Numbered from the stretch's first letter, positions 18,971 through 28,361 are shown. The stretch: 64,000 bases of DNA from Verrucomicrobiota bacterium (GCA_021325145.1 JAJPHR010000054.1:103525-167524), one strand, 5' to 3'. Program-made: numbers and translations. The notes: generated from the letters alone by a model not told the origin.

Positions 18971-19927
18971 ATGACTGAATCACATAAAAGCAAGCTTTCA
19001 AAACGCCAGTTCATAGCCCTCGGCTGCGCCGGCACCGCCGGCCTTTGGCTGGCTTATTCCAACCAGTACGCTCCCCGCATGTTCCGGACGCTTATGGCCG
19101 ACGCGGGTCGCGCCGTGCTTATGCCCAAGCACACGCCGCAACCAGCCACTTGGGATGCCAATCGCATCACAGCCGCCTGGCTGGGCCATTCGACCGTGTT
19201 GATCAATTTCTTCGGCCTGAATATCCTGACTGATCCGGTGCTCTTCATGCGCGTGGGCGCGGATTTCGGGATCGGAACGGTTGGGCCTAAGCGGTTGATC
19301 GCTCCCGCGTTGAGCGTGGGCGAACTGCCGCACATTGATCTCGTCCTGCTTTCGCATGCGCACATGGACCATCTGGATCTGCCGACGCTCAAAGGCCTGC
19401 CCGCGACGACCCAGGCAGTGACGGCGCGCGCCACCGGGGATCTGTTTATCGGCACGCGGATGGGGCAAGCGACCGAACTCGGTTGGGGCGACCGAACTGT
19501 CGTTAAAACGCGCAGCGGCGACGTTGAAGTGCGGGCGTTTGAAGTCAAACATTGGGGCGCGCGCTGGCGGCGTGACACCTGGCGCGGTTACAATGGTTAT
19601 ACCTTGGCTCGCGAAGGCAAACAGATCATTTTCGGCGGTGATACCGCGATGACGGACAGTTTTCGCTCGTTGCGCAACCACCGTCCGTACGACCTTGCCA
19701 TCATGCCCATTGGAGCATATCAACCGTGGGTCTGCTCCCATTGCACTCCGGAGCAGTCCGTTGCGATGGCGAATGCCGCAGGCGCGCAGCATTTTCTACC
19801 GGTCCACCACCAGACTTTTAAGCTCGGCCAGGAAAGCGCCAAGGAGCCGATCCATCGCCTGGAAGCCGTCCTCGAACCGGAGCGCCTGGCGTTGCGTGAG
19901 GTGGGGGAGACGTTTCAGTTGGGGTGA
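18971..19927 (+). CDS. MBL-fold hydrolase, UlaG/NAPE-PLD-like
   Basis: 318 residues. A short basic start and hydrophobic segment (RQFIALGCAGTAGLWLAYS, residues 12-30) suggest export or a membrane anchor. The metal-binding signature SHAHMDHLD gives His129, His131, Asp133 and His134. Further ligands are visible in the GGDTAMTD and PVHHQTFKL segments. Proteins of this type include N-acyl-phosphatidylethanolamine phospholipase D and UlaG-like lactonases, both zinc hydrolases. The segment NRITAAWLGHSTVLINFFG fits them well. The substrate is unknown. It is divergent from the GH13 gene. Confidence 0.88.
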   Translation: MTESHKSKLSKRQFIALGCAGTAGLWLAYSNQYAPRMFRTLMADAGRAVLMPKHTPQPATWDANRITAAWLGHSTVLINFFGLNILTDPVLFMRVGADFGIGTVGPKRLIAPALSVGELPHIDLVLLSHAHMDHLDLPTLKGLPATTQAVTARATGDLFIGTRMGQATELGWGDRTVVKTRSGDVEVRAFEVKHWGARWRRDTWRGYNGYTLAREGKQIIFGGDTAMTDSFRSLRNHRPYDLAIMPIGAYQPWVCSHCTPEQSVAMANAAGAQHFLPVHHQTFKLGQESAKEPIHRLEAVLEPERLALREVGETFQLG

Positions 19928-20019
19928 ATCCTGCCCGCCGTAAAGTGGGAAAGAGCAAGAGCGTCTTGTCTTGGTAGTTCGAAAGCGGCGCTGCACGCCG
20001 CACTCCAAGCCTTGGCGGA

Positions 20020-21357
20020 TTATCGCGCGAGCCCGGGACACGCCGACGTCATAGTGGCAACGAAAGCGCCGTCCACTTCGTCGGCGAAGGGCAGCAGTTC
20101 GCGCTGGCGCTCGAGCTTGAGGCCGGGATTGGCGTTCAGGAACTCGCTGATGACAGAATCGTTTTCCTCGGGTTCGAGGCTGCAGGTGCCATAGACCAGC
20201 GCGCCGCCGGGCTTGAGTTGCGCGGCGGCCTGGCCGAGCAATCCCAGTTGCGTTGCGCGCAGGCGCTGCACTTCCTCGGGCCGGATGCGCCAGCGCAAAT
20301 CAACGCGCCGCCGCATTACGCCGGTGTTGGAGCAGGGGGCATCCACTAGAATCCGGTCAAATAATTTTGGACTTTTGATTTGCGATTTTTGATTTGCTGC
20401 GGCTTGCAAGACGACGTTGGTCACCCCCAGCCGCGCGCAATTCTCGCGGACCAGTTTCAGTCGCTCGGGTTGGAAATCCGCGGCGACAATGGTTCCGGTG
20501 TTGCGCATGCGTTGGGCCATGAGCGTGGTTTTGCCGCCGGGCGCGGCGCACAGGTCGAACACGGTTTCGCCGGGTTGCGGGGCCAGTTCGCGCTCGGCAA
20601 GCAGGGTGCTGGGATCCTGGACGTAAAAGAAACCTTCCTGAAAGCTGCCCAACCCGGCGAGCGGCGGATGGGATTCCAACCGGAACACCTGGCCTTCCTC
20701 GACCCAATCCCATTGACCCGGGACGAACTTGACGCCTTCCGCATTCCAGCGCGCCGCCAGGCTGGCGGTGTCCGTTTTCAAGGAATTGAGCCGGGCATAG
20801 GTGGGTGGCGGGCGGTTGTTCCATTCCATGAGCCGCGCTGCTTTTTCCGCGCCCCAGCGCGCGAGCCAGCGTTGGTAGAGCCAGTCCGGATGCGAATGGC
20901 CAAGAGCGGGTTCTTTCGACTTGAGTTCGGCCAGCAGCGCGCGCGTTTGGTCCTGTTCGCGCCCGTAGCCCCGGAGCACGGCGTTGACAAAGCCGGCTTG
21001 CGGGCCGAAACCCAATTGCCGGGCCAATTCGACGGTTTCGTTCACGGCGGCGTGGTTCGGCACGCGATCCAGCCAAAACATTTGATACAGACCCAGTTGC
21101 AATAGAATCCGCAACTGGGCTTTCTGCGTGCGGGCCCCGGTTTTGCGGTCGATGAGCCAATCGAGCGTTCGCTGCCAGCGGGCAATGCCATAAACCAGTT
21201 CCTGTAAAAGGCCGCGATCCGGGGGCGAAAGCGGGTGAAGAGCAAGCTCGATTTCCAGCAGGTTTTCGGTATATTTATCGTCCAGCAGGCGTTCTTTGAG
21301 AATGCGGGCGGCAATTTGTCTTGGTTTTTGGACGCTCACGACTTTTAATAGTGCCAT
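20020..21357 (-). CDS. rsmB: 16S rRNA m5C967 methyltransferase RsmB
   Basis: 445 residues: an N-terminal NusB-like RNA-binding domain (about 10-145) and a SAM-dependent methyltransferase domain with VFDLCAAPGGKTTLMAQ (SAM motif I), DAPCSNTG with Cys342 and GTCSLEPEEN with Cys392. The two Cys are the release and catalytic residues of RNA m5C methyltransferases. Oddly, a lysine-rich stretch NQKSQIKSPKL sits just before FDRILVDAPC. It is encoded by a degenerate repeat (20364-20396) of a kind otherwise seen between genes. It lies outside the recognised motifs, so the enzyme may still be active. Divergent from the long GreA gene. Confidence 0.93.
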   Translation of the reverse strand: MALLKVVSVQKPRQIAARILKERLLDDKYTENLLEIELALHPLSPPDRGLLQELVYGIARWQRTLDWLIDRKTGARTQKAQLRILLQLGLYQMFWLDRVPNHAAVNETVELARQLGFGPQAGFVNAVLRGYGREQDQTRALLAELKSKEPALGHSHPDWLYQRWLARWGAEKAARLMEWNNRPPPTYARLNSLKTDTASLAARWNAEGVKFVPGQWDWVEEGQVFRLESHPPLAGLGSFQEGFFYVQDPSTLLAERELAPQPGETVFDLCAAPGGKTTLMAQRMRNTGTIVAADFQPERLKLVRENCARLGVTNVVLQAAANQKSQIKSPKLFDRILVDAPCSNTGVMRRRVDLRWRIRPEEVQRLRATQLGLLGQAAAQLKPGGALVYGTCSLEPEENDSVISEFLNANPGLKLERQRELLPFADEVDGAFVATMTSACPGLAR

Positions 21358-21390
21358 GGCAGGGCTTGGACGCGAGAATTAAGATTATTT

Positions 21391-23226
21391 ATGAAAGAAG
21401 AGTTTGAGAAGTTGGTGGCGGCGGGAAAGCTGGAGCGGCAACTGGTCGAGCCGCTCGTCCAGCTCACCACCAGCGGCTATTGCATGCATCGCAGTTGGGG
21501 TTTCGGGAAAATTACCACAGTGGACACCGTGTTTGCGCGCTTCACCATTGATTTTCAAAACAAGCCCAGCCACACCATGGACCTGGCGTTTGCGGCGGAA
21601 TCGCTCAAGCCGATTCCCAAGGACCACATCCTCGCCCGCAAAGCGGCCGATCTCGAAAATCTCCGCCAGATGGCGGCCTTGAATCACCTGGAGTTGATCA
21701 AACTGGTGCTCAAGAGCTATGGCGGCCGGGCCACTGCGGACCAAATTCAGGCGGTCCTGGTTCCCGATGTCATCCGGGATGATTGGAAAAAGTGGTGGGA
21801 AGCGGCCAAAAAGGAATTGAAAAAAGACGGTCACTTCCAGGTGCCGCTCAAGAAAACCGAGCCGCTCATCTATCAAGCCAAGGAAGTCGTTCTTCAGGAC
21901 CGTCTGCTGGCTGAATTTCGCGCCGCCAAGGGTCTCAAGGCGCGCATTCTCGTCGCTTCGGAATTGCTTAAGAATGCCGCCGATCTCACCGACAAGCAGG
22001 CGGCTGGAACCGAAGTCATCACCGCGCTCAACGCCGAAATCACGTCCCACCAGCGCACGCAACCGGCCGTCGCGCTCGAGGGCATCTTTGTCCGGGACGA
22101 CATTCGCGCTGCCACCGGCGCTACGCCGGTCGAAGGCGAACTTACCGAGCGCAGCATTTGGTCCCAGGACGGCAAGTTGGGCGCTCTGCTGGAAGTAATG
22201 CCCGCAGTTAAGCACCGTCGCACGCTGGAATCCTTCAAGGCTGCCAACCCCGAGCGGTGGATCGATATTGTCCGCGCCACGTTAAACATCGTGCCCGCGA
22301 AGCTTTGCCGGGAGTGCGCGCAGTTGCTCATCCAGGAGGGCAAGATCGATTTGCTCAAGGAAACCCTCGCCCGTTTGATCAGCCAGCACACGGCCAGCAG
22401 CGAACTGCTGCTCTGGCTCGCCAAGGAACGCTCGGACGCCTTTGCGGACATCCTCGGTCCCGAGGTTTTCCGCGCCATGCTCAGCGCGATGGAACGCGAC
22501 CAGTTCAACGAGAGACGGTCCAACCGTTTGCGCGACTTCATCCTCGACGACCAGGAATTGCTGGTCGAATTGATCGGTTCCGCGGACCTGGAGGTCATCA
22601 AGGATCTCACGCGCGCCTTGCAGCTTTCGCCTTGTTTCGATGACATGGACAAGCGCTCGCTGCTGGCCCGCATCGTGAAGAGCTACCCGGCGGTTCAGTC
22701 CCTTATATCCGGCGAACAGACCAAGCAGGAGGCCAACCTGGTCGTGTCCTGGGAAAGCCTGGAACGCCGCAAGGACGAATACACCGAGCTGGTGCAAAAG
22801 AAAATTCCGGCCAACTCGAAGGAAATCGCCATCGCCCGCAGCTACGGGGATTTGCGCGAGAACCACGAATACAAAGCGGCCAAGGAAATGCAGAAGCTGC
22901 TCATGCGCCGCAAATCGGAGCTCGAAGCCCAATTGGTCCGCGCGCGCGGAACGGACTTTGCAGGCGTCAAGACGGATGCGGTTGGCATTGGGACGGTGGT
23001 GCAGGTCACGGACCTCACCGCCAATCATCCGGAACATTTCACCATTCTGGGCGCATGGGATTCGGATCCCGAGAAGGGGATCATCAGCTATCTCACGCCC
23101 GTGGCCCAGTCGATGCTCAACCACAAGCCCGGCGAGCAGGTGGAATTCGACATGGACGGCGCGCACAAGAGCTATCGCATCGAGGCCATCGCGCCGTATA
23201 AGGCTCCTGCTCCGCCAGCCGGGTGA
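21391..23226 (+). CDS. greA: Long GreA-like transcript cleavage factor with N-terminal extension
   Basis: 611 residues, about four times the length of ordinary GreA. The last 150 or so residues are GreA/GreB-like: a coiled-coil tip ARSYGDLRENHEYKAAKEM with the acidic pair Asp487 and Glu490 that rescues backtracked RNA polymerase, then an FKBP-like globular domain. The first 450 residues are a helical extension that begins with a small beta domain (HRSWGFGKITTVDTV). Chlamydial GreA is also very long, so this form is probably a PVC-lineage feature. What the extension binds is unknown. A terminator-like hairpin follows the gene. Confidence 0.88.
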   Translation: MKEEFEKLVAAGKLERQLVEPLVQLTTSGYCMHRSWGFGKITTVDTVFARFTIDFQNKPSHTMDLAFAAESLKPIPKDHILARKAADLENLRQMAALNHLELIKLVLKSYGGRATADQIQAVLVPDVIRDDWKKWWEAAKKELKKDGHFQVPLKKTEPLIYQAKEVVLQDRLLAEFRAAKGLKARILVASELLKNAADLTDKQAAGTEVITALNAEITSHQRTQPAVALEGIFVRDDIRAATGATPVEGELTERSIWSQDGKLGALLEVMPAVKHRRTLESFKAANPERWIDIVRATLNIVPAKLCRECAQLLIQEGKIDLLKETLARLISQHTASSELLLWLAKERSDAFADILGPEVFRAMLSAMERDQFNERRSNRLRDFILDDQELLVELIGSADLEVIKDLTRALQLSPCFDDMDKRSLLARIVKSYPAVQSLISGEQTKQEANLVVSWESLERRKDEYTELVQKKIPANSKEIAIARSYGDLRENHEYKAAKEMQKLLMRRKSELEAQLVRARGTDFAGVKTDAVGIGTVVQVTDLTANHPEHFTILGAWDSDPEKGIISYLTPVAQSMLNHKPGEQVEFDMDGAHKSYRIEAIAPYKAPAPPAG

Positions 23227-23281
23227 GCCTTGAACGGAATGGATTAAGAATGGATTAAATATGCGGGACGGAAGCTGGAGC

Positions 23282-23315
23282 GCCGCCTCTACGACCCTTC
23301 GTTGGCGGCTTTTTT
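23282..23315 (+). terminator. Intrinsic terminator after the long greA gene
   Basis: GCCGCC (23282-23287) pairs with GGCGGC (23304-23309), with an inner ACGA/TCGT stem, followed directly by six T. It lies 55 bases after the greA stop. Confidence 0.65.
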
Positions 23316-23500
23316 GGGCTTGAGGAGGCCCGAACTCACGCGGGCAGGCCGTGATTCGACGAAGTTCTTCAATAAAATCCTCCCGATCAGCCGTGAGCTA
23401 CTATTGGGAGCTCCGCCGGTTTTCCAGTAGCCAATCCGACTCGTTTGCGCTAACGTGCTTTTCCAAGCCGGACTGAAACATCACGCAACCGAAACATACG

Positions 23501-24727
23501 ATGAACAAGGCCAATCTCATGAAGGGCGTGCTTGTGGCATGCGCCACGTTGATCAGCGCCGGGAGTGTCAGATCTCAGGATTGGCCGCAATGGCGCGGGC
23601 CCAATCGCGATGGCAAGGCGATTGGATTTGCCGCTCCCGAAACCTGGCCGCAGCAACTCAAACAGCAGTGGAAAGTTGCCATCGGCGTGGGCGATTCCAC
23701 GCCGGCCCTGGTCGGCGGCAAGTTGTACGCCTTCGGCCGGCAGGAGACGGATGAGGTCATCCTGTGCCTGGATGCCGCCAGTGGAAAGAAGGTTTGGGAG
23801 GAACGTTACCCGGCGCAATATGTCGTCACCGGCCCGCCGGCGCGACATCCCGGCACGCGCAGTTCGCCCGTGGTCGCCGACGGCAAGGTTTGCACGCTGG
23901 GAGTCGGCGGAATTCTTTCCTGTCTGGACGCCGAAAACGGCAAGGTCCTTTGGCGCAAGCAATCCACCAACGATTACCTTGGCGTCGCTTACCGGTCTGA
24001 TTCCTCGATGTCGCCCATTGTGGTGGACGGGCGGTGCATCGTGCATATTGGCGTCAAGGGCGCAGGCGCCATCCTGGCATTCGACCTGGCCAGCGGCGAG
24101 GCAAAGTGGAAGTGGGAAGGGGAGGGCCCGGCTTCATCTTCTCCCGTGGTCATGACGGTTCAAGGCACCAGGCAACTGGTGACGTTAACCGCGAAGTCGG
24201 TGATTGGCCTTCGGCTGGCCGACGGCAAACTGCTGTGGCAGGTGCCGTTCGAAGCGGCGCAGGGAAATAACACCACCCCGCTCGTCGATGGACAAACCGT
24301 TTATTATACCGGCCAGGGCAAAGGACTGTTGGCCATGAAGATCGAACCCCAGGGTGACGGCTTCGCCCCCACGCAACTCTGGACCAATTCGGCCTTGGGC
24401 GGGCGCTTCACCACGCCGATTCTCAAAGATGGCCTGCTGTTCGGCTTCACGGGACGTTTCTTTTGCGCCGACGCGAAGACGGGCGAGACGCTTTGGACGG
24501 ACACCACCGGGCGCGGGGCGAGCGCCGCGCTCGTGGACGCAGGTTCCGTCATCCTGGCTTCGACGCAAAACTCGGGTTTGATCGCCTTCAAACCCAGCGG
24601 CAAGGAATACGCTGAATTGGCACATATCAACGTGTCCGATAGCGAAGTCTGGGCGCATCCAATCGTTGCCGGGAAGCAGATCTTCGTGCGAGACCATGAT
24701 AACGTAACGCTGTGGACGCTCGAGTAG
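23501..24727 (+). CDS. Exported PQQ-type beta-propeller protein
   Basis: 408 residues. A signal peptide is present (MKGVLVACATLISAGSVRSQ from the second Met at 23519; I kept the first ATG). The mature part begins DWPQWRGPNRDGKA, a hallmark of exported PQQ-like quinoprotein repeats, and continues with repeated blades of the form LDAASGKKVWEERY, LDAENGKVLWRK and FDLASGEAKWKWEG. No heme site or PQQ-dehydrogenase active site is obvious, so it is probably a periplasmic binding or scaffold propeller, as in BamB. It precedes the proteasome locus, but a hairpin-bearing gap of 230 bases separates them. Confidence 0.85.
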   Translation: MNKANLMKGVLVACATLISAGSVRSQDWPQWRGPNRDGKAIGFAAPETWPQQLKQQWKVAIGVGDSTPALVGGKLYAFGRQETDEVILCLDAASGKKVWEERYPAQYVVTGPPARHPGTRSSPVVADGKVCTLGVGGILSCLDAENGKVLWRKQSTNDYLGVAYRSDSSMSPIVVDGRCIVHIGVKGAGAILAFDLASGEAKWKWEGEGPASSSPVVMTVQGTRQLVTLTAKSVIGLRLADGKLLWQVPFEAAQGNNTTPLVDGQTVYYTGQGKGLLAMKIEPQGDGFAPTQLWTNSALGGRFTTPILKDGLLFGFTGRFFCADAKTGETLWTDTTGRGASAALVDAGSVILASTQNSGLIAFKPSGKEYAELAHINVSDSEVWAHPIVAGKQIFVRDHDNVTLWTLE

Positions 24728-24761
24728 GGAAAGGTTGATTGGGCGAAGTCGTGTTTGGCAG

Positions 24762-24809
24762 GGGACGGCGCGCTGCAATGTTCCGGGCAAAACTTCTGAT
24801 TGCAGCGCG
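24762..24809. repeat. Hairpin-forming repeat upstream of the proteasome locus
   Basis: An 11-base perfect inverted repeat, CGCGCTGCAAT (24769-24779) and ATTGCAGCGCG (24799-24809), with a 19-base loop. The leading word GGGACGGCGCGCTGC (24762-24776) recurs at 59884-59898. It may end transcription from the PQQ gene. Confidence 0.6.
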
Positions 24810-24956
24810 GCTTGTTCCGGTGGATAATCATCGCGTGAGATGTCGTCAACCAGAAGGGGCTTTCCTCATTGGTTTCTTTGCCTCGGGTTCACCAAGATTT
24901 TTACCCCGGTTGCGGGTTTGGCGAAGTGGGTTAGGGTGTGGCGACATAAAGATAAA

Positions 24957-26480
24957 ATGACTCCGCCCCCAGTCATCCAATTCGGCATCGAAACAGAAAT
25001 AGGCATTGCACGCGACAACGACGACCAGCTTGACGTCGTGGCGGAATCAATCGCGCTCGTGCGCAGCGTCGTCGAACCCGGCGTGCTCATGCGCTGGGAT
25101 TACGACAGCGAAGACCCGCACGCGGACATGCGCGGATTCCGGGTGCCGGAATTGCGGCAGGACACGGACGAGTCGAATTATTACACCCAGGACACCCAGC
25201 GTGAGCTGAGCTATGTGGAAATCAAAAGCGACCTGGTGCTGGGCAATGGCGCGCGATTCTACAATGACCACGCGCACCCCGAGTATTGCACGCCCGAATG
25301 CAGCACGCTCGATGAGGTGGTGACCCAGGACCGCGCCGGGGAGCGCATCCTGATGGCCTGCGCTCAGCAACTCTCGTCACAACGCGGTGACACCATCCGC
25401 TTATACAAAAACAACACCGACTTTCGCGGCCACAGCTACGGTTGCCACGAGAACTACCTGATTACCCGCGCGCTCCCCTGGGGGCAACTGGCACAGGGCA
25501 TCCAGGCATTCCTGGCCACGCGCCAGATTTTCGCTGGCGCCGGCAAATTTGCCATCGAAGAAGAGGACCAGTTTGTTTCGCCGGATTTCCAAATTTCGCA
25601 GCGGAGCGACTTTTTCAGCGAACTGCAAAGCGTGGACACAATGCAGCGCCGGCCGCTGGTGAACACGCGCGATGAACCGCATGCGAACCCAAAACTATAC
25701 CGGCGCTTCCATGTCATCGTCGGCGACGCGAACATGTCGCCGTTTGCGACGCGGTTGAAGATCGGGGTGACCGGGCTGGTCCTGGAGGCGCTGGTGCGCG
25801 ATCCAAAACGGGCGTGGCCGCAACTGGCCGAACCGCTCGAAGCTTTGCGGGCGGTTTCGCGGGATCCAAAATTTCGTTGGGAACTGGAACTCCAGGGTGG
25901 CCGCCGATCAACCGGATTGGCCATCCAGCGCGCCTATTTGGAGGCGGTGAAGGACGTGTGCGACTTGAGCGCACCCGCGCGGGCGGCGATCGCGGCGGAC
26001 TGGGAATCGGTGCTGAACGATCTGGAAGTGGACGTGATGCGCTGTCGCAACCGGCTGGACTGGGTGGCCAAATTGGCGATGGTGCGCGAATTCCAGGCGT
26101 CCCAAAATCTGGCGCCGAATGACCCCTGGCTTCAAAGCCTGGACTTGGAGTATCACCGGCTGGATTTGGCGGAGGGTTTGTATTATGGTCTCGAACAGAG
26201 CGGGACCATGCTCGGCGCGCCGGAAGAGACCGCGGTGCGCTGGGCGATGTGCGAGCCGCCCGCCACGACCCGGGCGTATGTGCGGGGCAAGTGCGTTCAG
26301 AAATTCGCCCAGGCGGTGGAGTCGGCGCAGTGGGACCACATTACGCTCAACAGCAATTACGGTCCGCTGAAAATTTCCTTGATGGATTTATTCGCGCCGG
26401 AAGACATTTCGCGTTATGCTAGAGTCATCGATGGGGCACGTTCGCCCGAAGATTTGCGAACGCTCAAATCGGTGTCATAA
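24957..26480 (+). CDS. dop: Dop-type Pup deamidase/depupylase
   Basis: 507 residues from the ATG at 24957; the frame is open further upstream but that part is not family-like. It has a carboxylate-amine-ligase fold with QFGIETEIG at the N-terminus (nucleotide and Mg site), GNGARFYNDHAHPEY with the probable nucleophile Asp104, and SYGCHENYLITR. A stretch at about residues 50-85 is absent from the neighbouring PafA and fits the Dop-loop that separates Dop from PafA. Dop converts a C-terminal Gln of Pup to Glu and also removes Pup from targets. Its substrate lies 13 bases downstream and ends in Gln, as expected. Confidence 0.92.
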   Translation: MTPPPVIQFGIETEIGIARDNDDQLDVVAESIALVRSVVEPGVLMRWDYDSEDPHADMRGFRVPELRQDTDESNYYTQDTQRELSYVEIKSDLVLGNGARFYNDHAHPEYCTPECSTLDEVVTQDRAGERILMACAQQLSSQRGDTIRLYKNNTDFRGHSYGCHENYLITRALPWGQLAQGIQAFLATRQIFAGAGKFAIEEEDQFVSPDFQISQRSDFFSELQSVDTMQRRPLVNTRDEPHANPKLYRRFHVIVGDANMSPFATRLKIGVTGLVLEALVRDPKRAWPQLAEPLEALRAVSRDPKFRWELELQGGRRSTGLAIQRAYLEAVKDVCDLSAPARAAIAADWESVLNDLEVDVMRCRNRLDWVAKLAMVREFQASQNLAPNDPWLQSLDLEYHRLDLAEGLYYGLEQSGTMLGAPEETAVRWAMCEPPATTRAYVRGKCVQKFAQAVESAQWDHITLNSNYGPLKISLMDLFAPEDISRYARVIDGARSPEDLRTLKSVS

Positions 26481-26493
26481 TTAAAACAAGCTT

Positions 26494-26664
26494 ATGCCTG
26501 ATCAAGCACAAAAGACCCGGCCGACCGGTTCCGGCCCCAGCGGGGGCGGTGAAGGACCCGGTTCGCCCAAAGTGGACAAACCCAACACCGAGGAACTCCT
26601 GAAGCGCATGCGCAAGGTGGATCCTGACCAAGCCAAACGCTACCGCCAACGCACGGGCCAATGA
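26494..26664 (+). CDS. ubact: Prokaryotic ubiquitin-like modifier Pup/UBact
   Basis: 56 residues, very hydrophilic: Gly/Pro-rich disordered first half (SGPSGGGEGPGSP) and a helical second half NTEELLKRMRKVDPDQAKRY. It ends in RQRTGQ, so the penultimate residue is Gly and the last is Gln, as in mycobacterial Pup before deamidation. Gram-negative forms of this modifier have been named UBact. It would be attached to lysines of target proteins by PafA after Dop acts on the Gln, and lead them to the 20S proteasome. The start is the ATG at 26494. Its stop overlaps the prcB start (ATGA). It is easy to miss because of its size. Confidence 0.93.
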   Translation: MPDQAQKTRPTGSGPSGGGEGPGSPKVDKPNTEELLKRMRKVDPDQAKRYRQRTGQ

Positions 26665-27434
26665 ACGTGGAGACGCCGATTGCGGGTGACTTTTTGTCCC
26701 TGCTCGCCGCCCACAAGCTGGCGCCTCTTCCATCGACCCCTGCGCCCACCGCGCCGGTGCAAACGCAGGCGACGACTGTTTTTGCCTTTGAGTTCGCCGA
26801 GGGGGTGTTGATGGCTGGCGACCGCCGCGCCACGGCGGGCAACGTGATCGTTACGGATCGCGTGGACAAGGTTATTGAGATCGACGCCACTTCGCTGCTG
26901 GCGATTGCGGGAGTGCCGGCCACGGCGTTCGAAATGGCGCGTGTCCTGCAGACTTCCTTCGAGTATTACCGCCGGAGCCAATTGCAGTCGTTGAGCCTGC
27001 CGGCCAAGGTGCGGGCCCTGGCCCGGTTGCTGCGCGAGAATCTGGCCATGACCATGCAGGGTATCGGAGTCGTTGCGCCGCTCTTTGCCGGTCTGGACAA
27101 CAGCGTTTCCCCAGCCAAGCCGCAAATCTATTTTTACGATCCGCTCGGGGCGCAGTTTCAAGCTGTGGGCTATGTGGCTTCCGGCTCCGGATCGGGAACC
27201 ATTCGCAGCGTGCTCAGTTTCCAGGAGCAATATGGCAGCCCGCGTCCGTCCCAGATGAAACTCGGGGAGGCGATAAGATTTGCGCTGCGATTGCTAATGA
27301 CTGCTTCGGAATTCGATTCCGCCACGGGTGGGGTAAATCCCGCAACCCGAACCTACGCCACTATCAAGCTCCTCCGCAGCAGCGGAGTGGAATCGGTTGG
27401 CGATGAACAACAGTCCGCGTGTTTGAAGGGGTAA
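26661..27434 (+). CDS. prcB: 20S proteasome beta subunit
   Basis: 257 residues. A propeptide of about 37 residues ends before TTVFAFEF, so the mature enzyme should begin with catalytic Thr38. Numbering from that Thr, the expected Asp17 (in MAGDRR) and Lys33 (in RVDKV) are at exactly the right places, so the site looks active. The gene overlaps the modifier gene upstream by four bases and is followed four bases later by prcA, giving a dop-pup-prcB-prcA operon. The C-terminal half has the usual proteasome pattern (FYDPLGAQFQAVGYVASGSG). Confidence 0.95.
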   Translation: MNVETPIAGDFLSLLAAHKLAPLPSTPAPTAPVQTQATTVFAFEFAEGVLMAGDRRATAGNVIVTDRVDKVIEIDATSLLAIAGVPATAFEMARVLQTSFEYYRRSQLQSLSLPAKVRALARLLRENLAMTMQGIGVVAPLFAGLDNSVSPAKPQIYFYDPLGAQFQAVGYVASGSGSGTIRSVLSFQEQYGSPRPSQMKLGEAIRFALRLLMTASEFDSATGGVNPATRTYATIKLLRSSGVESVGDEQQSACLKG

Positions 27435-27438
27435 TGGC

Positions 27439-28179
27439 ATGACCGAGGAACCATATCGTTGGCTGGAAGCGGTGGCAAACCGCCGGGAATATGTGCGGGA
27501 ACAGCTCAGGGGCGGGTCGCCGGCGTTTGCGGCCAGCCTGCCGGATGGCATTCTGTTGCTGGCGGTGGGAAGCGGGCAGTCAAAAGTTTTTGAACTGTTC
27601 GATCGCCATGCCCTGGCCGGTTTGGGGCATCCTGCCGACATCGAAAAGATAAGACAGGCCGCGATTGACGCCGCTCACACCGAATCATTTACGCGCGCGC
27701 CGGAGGATGTGAGTCTGAGGCGGTTGGTGAGTTTTGGATTGAGCCCGCAGTTGAAGACCAATTTCGAGCAGATTTTTACCGCGCCTTTCCTGGTCGAATT
27801 GCTGCTGGCCGAGATCGGCCCGGAACCGGAAAAGGATTTGTTGCTCCGCCTGCATTTCGACGGCGGTTTTCGCTTCCAGATGGGCGGCGTGATGGTGGCG
27901 GCGAGCCAACCGGAACCCGAAGCGGCGGCCCAGGCCTGGCTCAACGGAGCGCTGGCCGGCAAGAACAGCCGCCGCGAGGTGGCGGACATGCTGCTGCAAA
28001 CCTGGTGGTGTTTGGTCGAGAACAAGCCGTTTGGGGAAGGTCTGCCGTCCGAGTCCGACCGGCAGGAGGGCTGGCGAAAGGGCACGCACGATCGCACGGT
28101 GGAACTTGGCTGGCTGGCGCGACACGCGCCGCGCACGGCACGTTACGAAGCTTTATCGCTCGCCCAGGCGGGGTTGTGA
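27439..28179 (+). CDS. prcA: 20S proteasome alpha subunit
   Basis: 246 residues, starting four bases after prcB. It is similar to actinobacterial PrcA in its order of blocks (EEPYRWLEAVANRREYVREQL, DGILLLAVGSGQSKVFELFDRHALAGLGHPADIEKIRQAA). It has no Thr nucleophile or propeptide, as expected for an alpha subunit that forms the outer rings and gates the chamber. The first helix region is short and shows no mycobacterial-type N-terminus, so gating may differ. The call rests on sequence blocks plus its place beside prcB. Confidence 0.92.
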   Translation: MTEEPYRWLEAVANRREYVREQLRGGSPAFAASLPDGILLLAVGSGQSKVFELFDRHALAGLGHPADIEKIRQAAIDAAHTESFTRAPEDVSLRRLVSFGLSPQLKTNFEQIFTAPFLVELLLAEIGPEPEKDLLLRLHFDGGFRFQMGGVMVAASQPEPEAAAQAWLNGALAGKNSRREVADMLLQTWWCLVENKPFGEGLPSESDRQEGWRKGTHDRTVELGWLARHAPRTARYEALSLAQAGL

Positions 28180-28361
28180 GGCGTGAGCGACCGGCGACAG
28201 TGGAGGGGTGGGTTTCCGGCCCATAAGAGCGCCGGGCTACGCGGGGGTTTGCTCTTGTTGGATTTGTCGCCTAGATTATTTGAGTTGCCGCCAAGGGGCA
28301 TAGTGGTTCAGGTTGCGTTTCCCATTCTCGCGGGTAGCCGGTCTGTGCCGGGGAGAAACTT

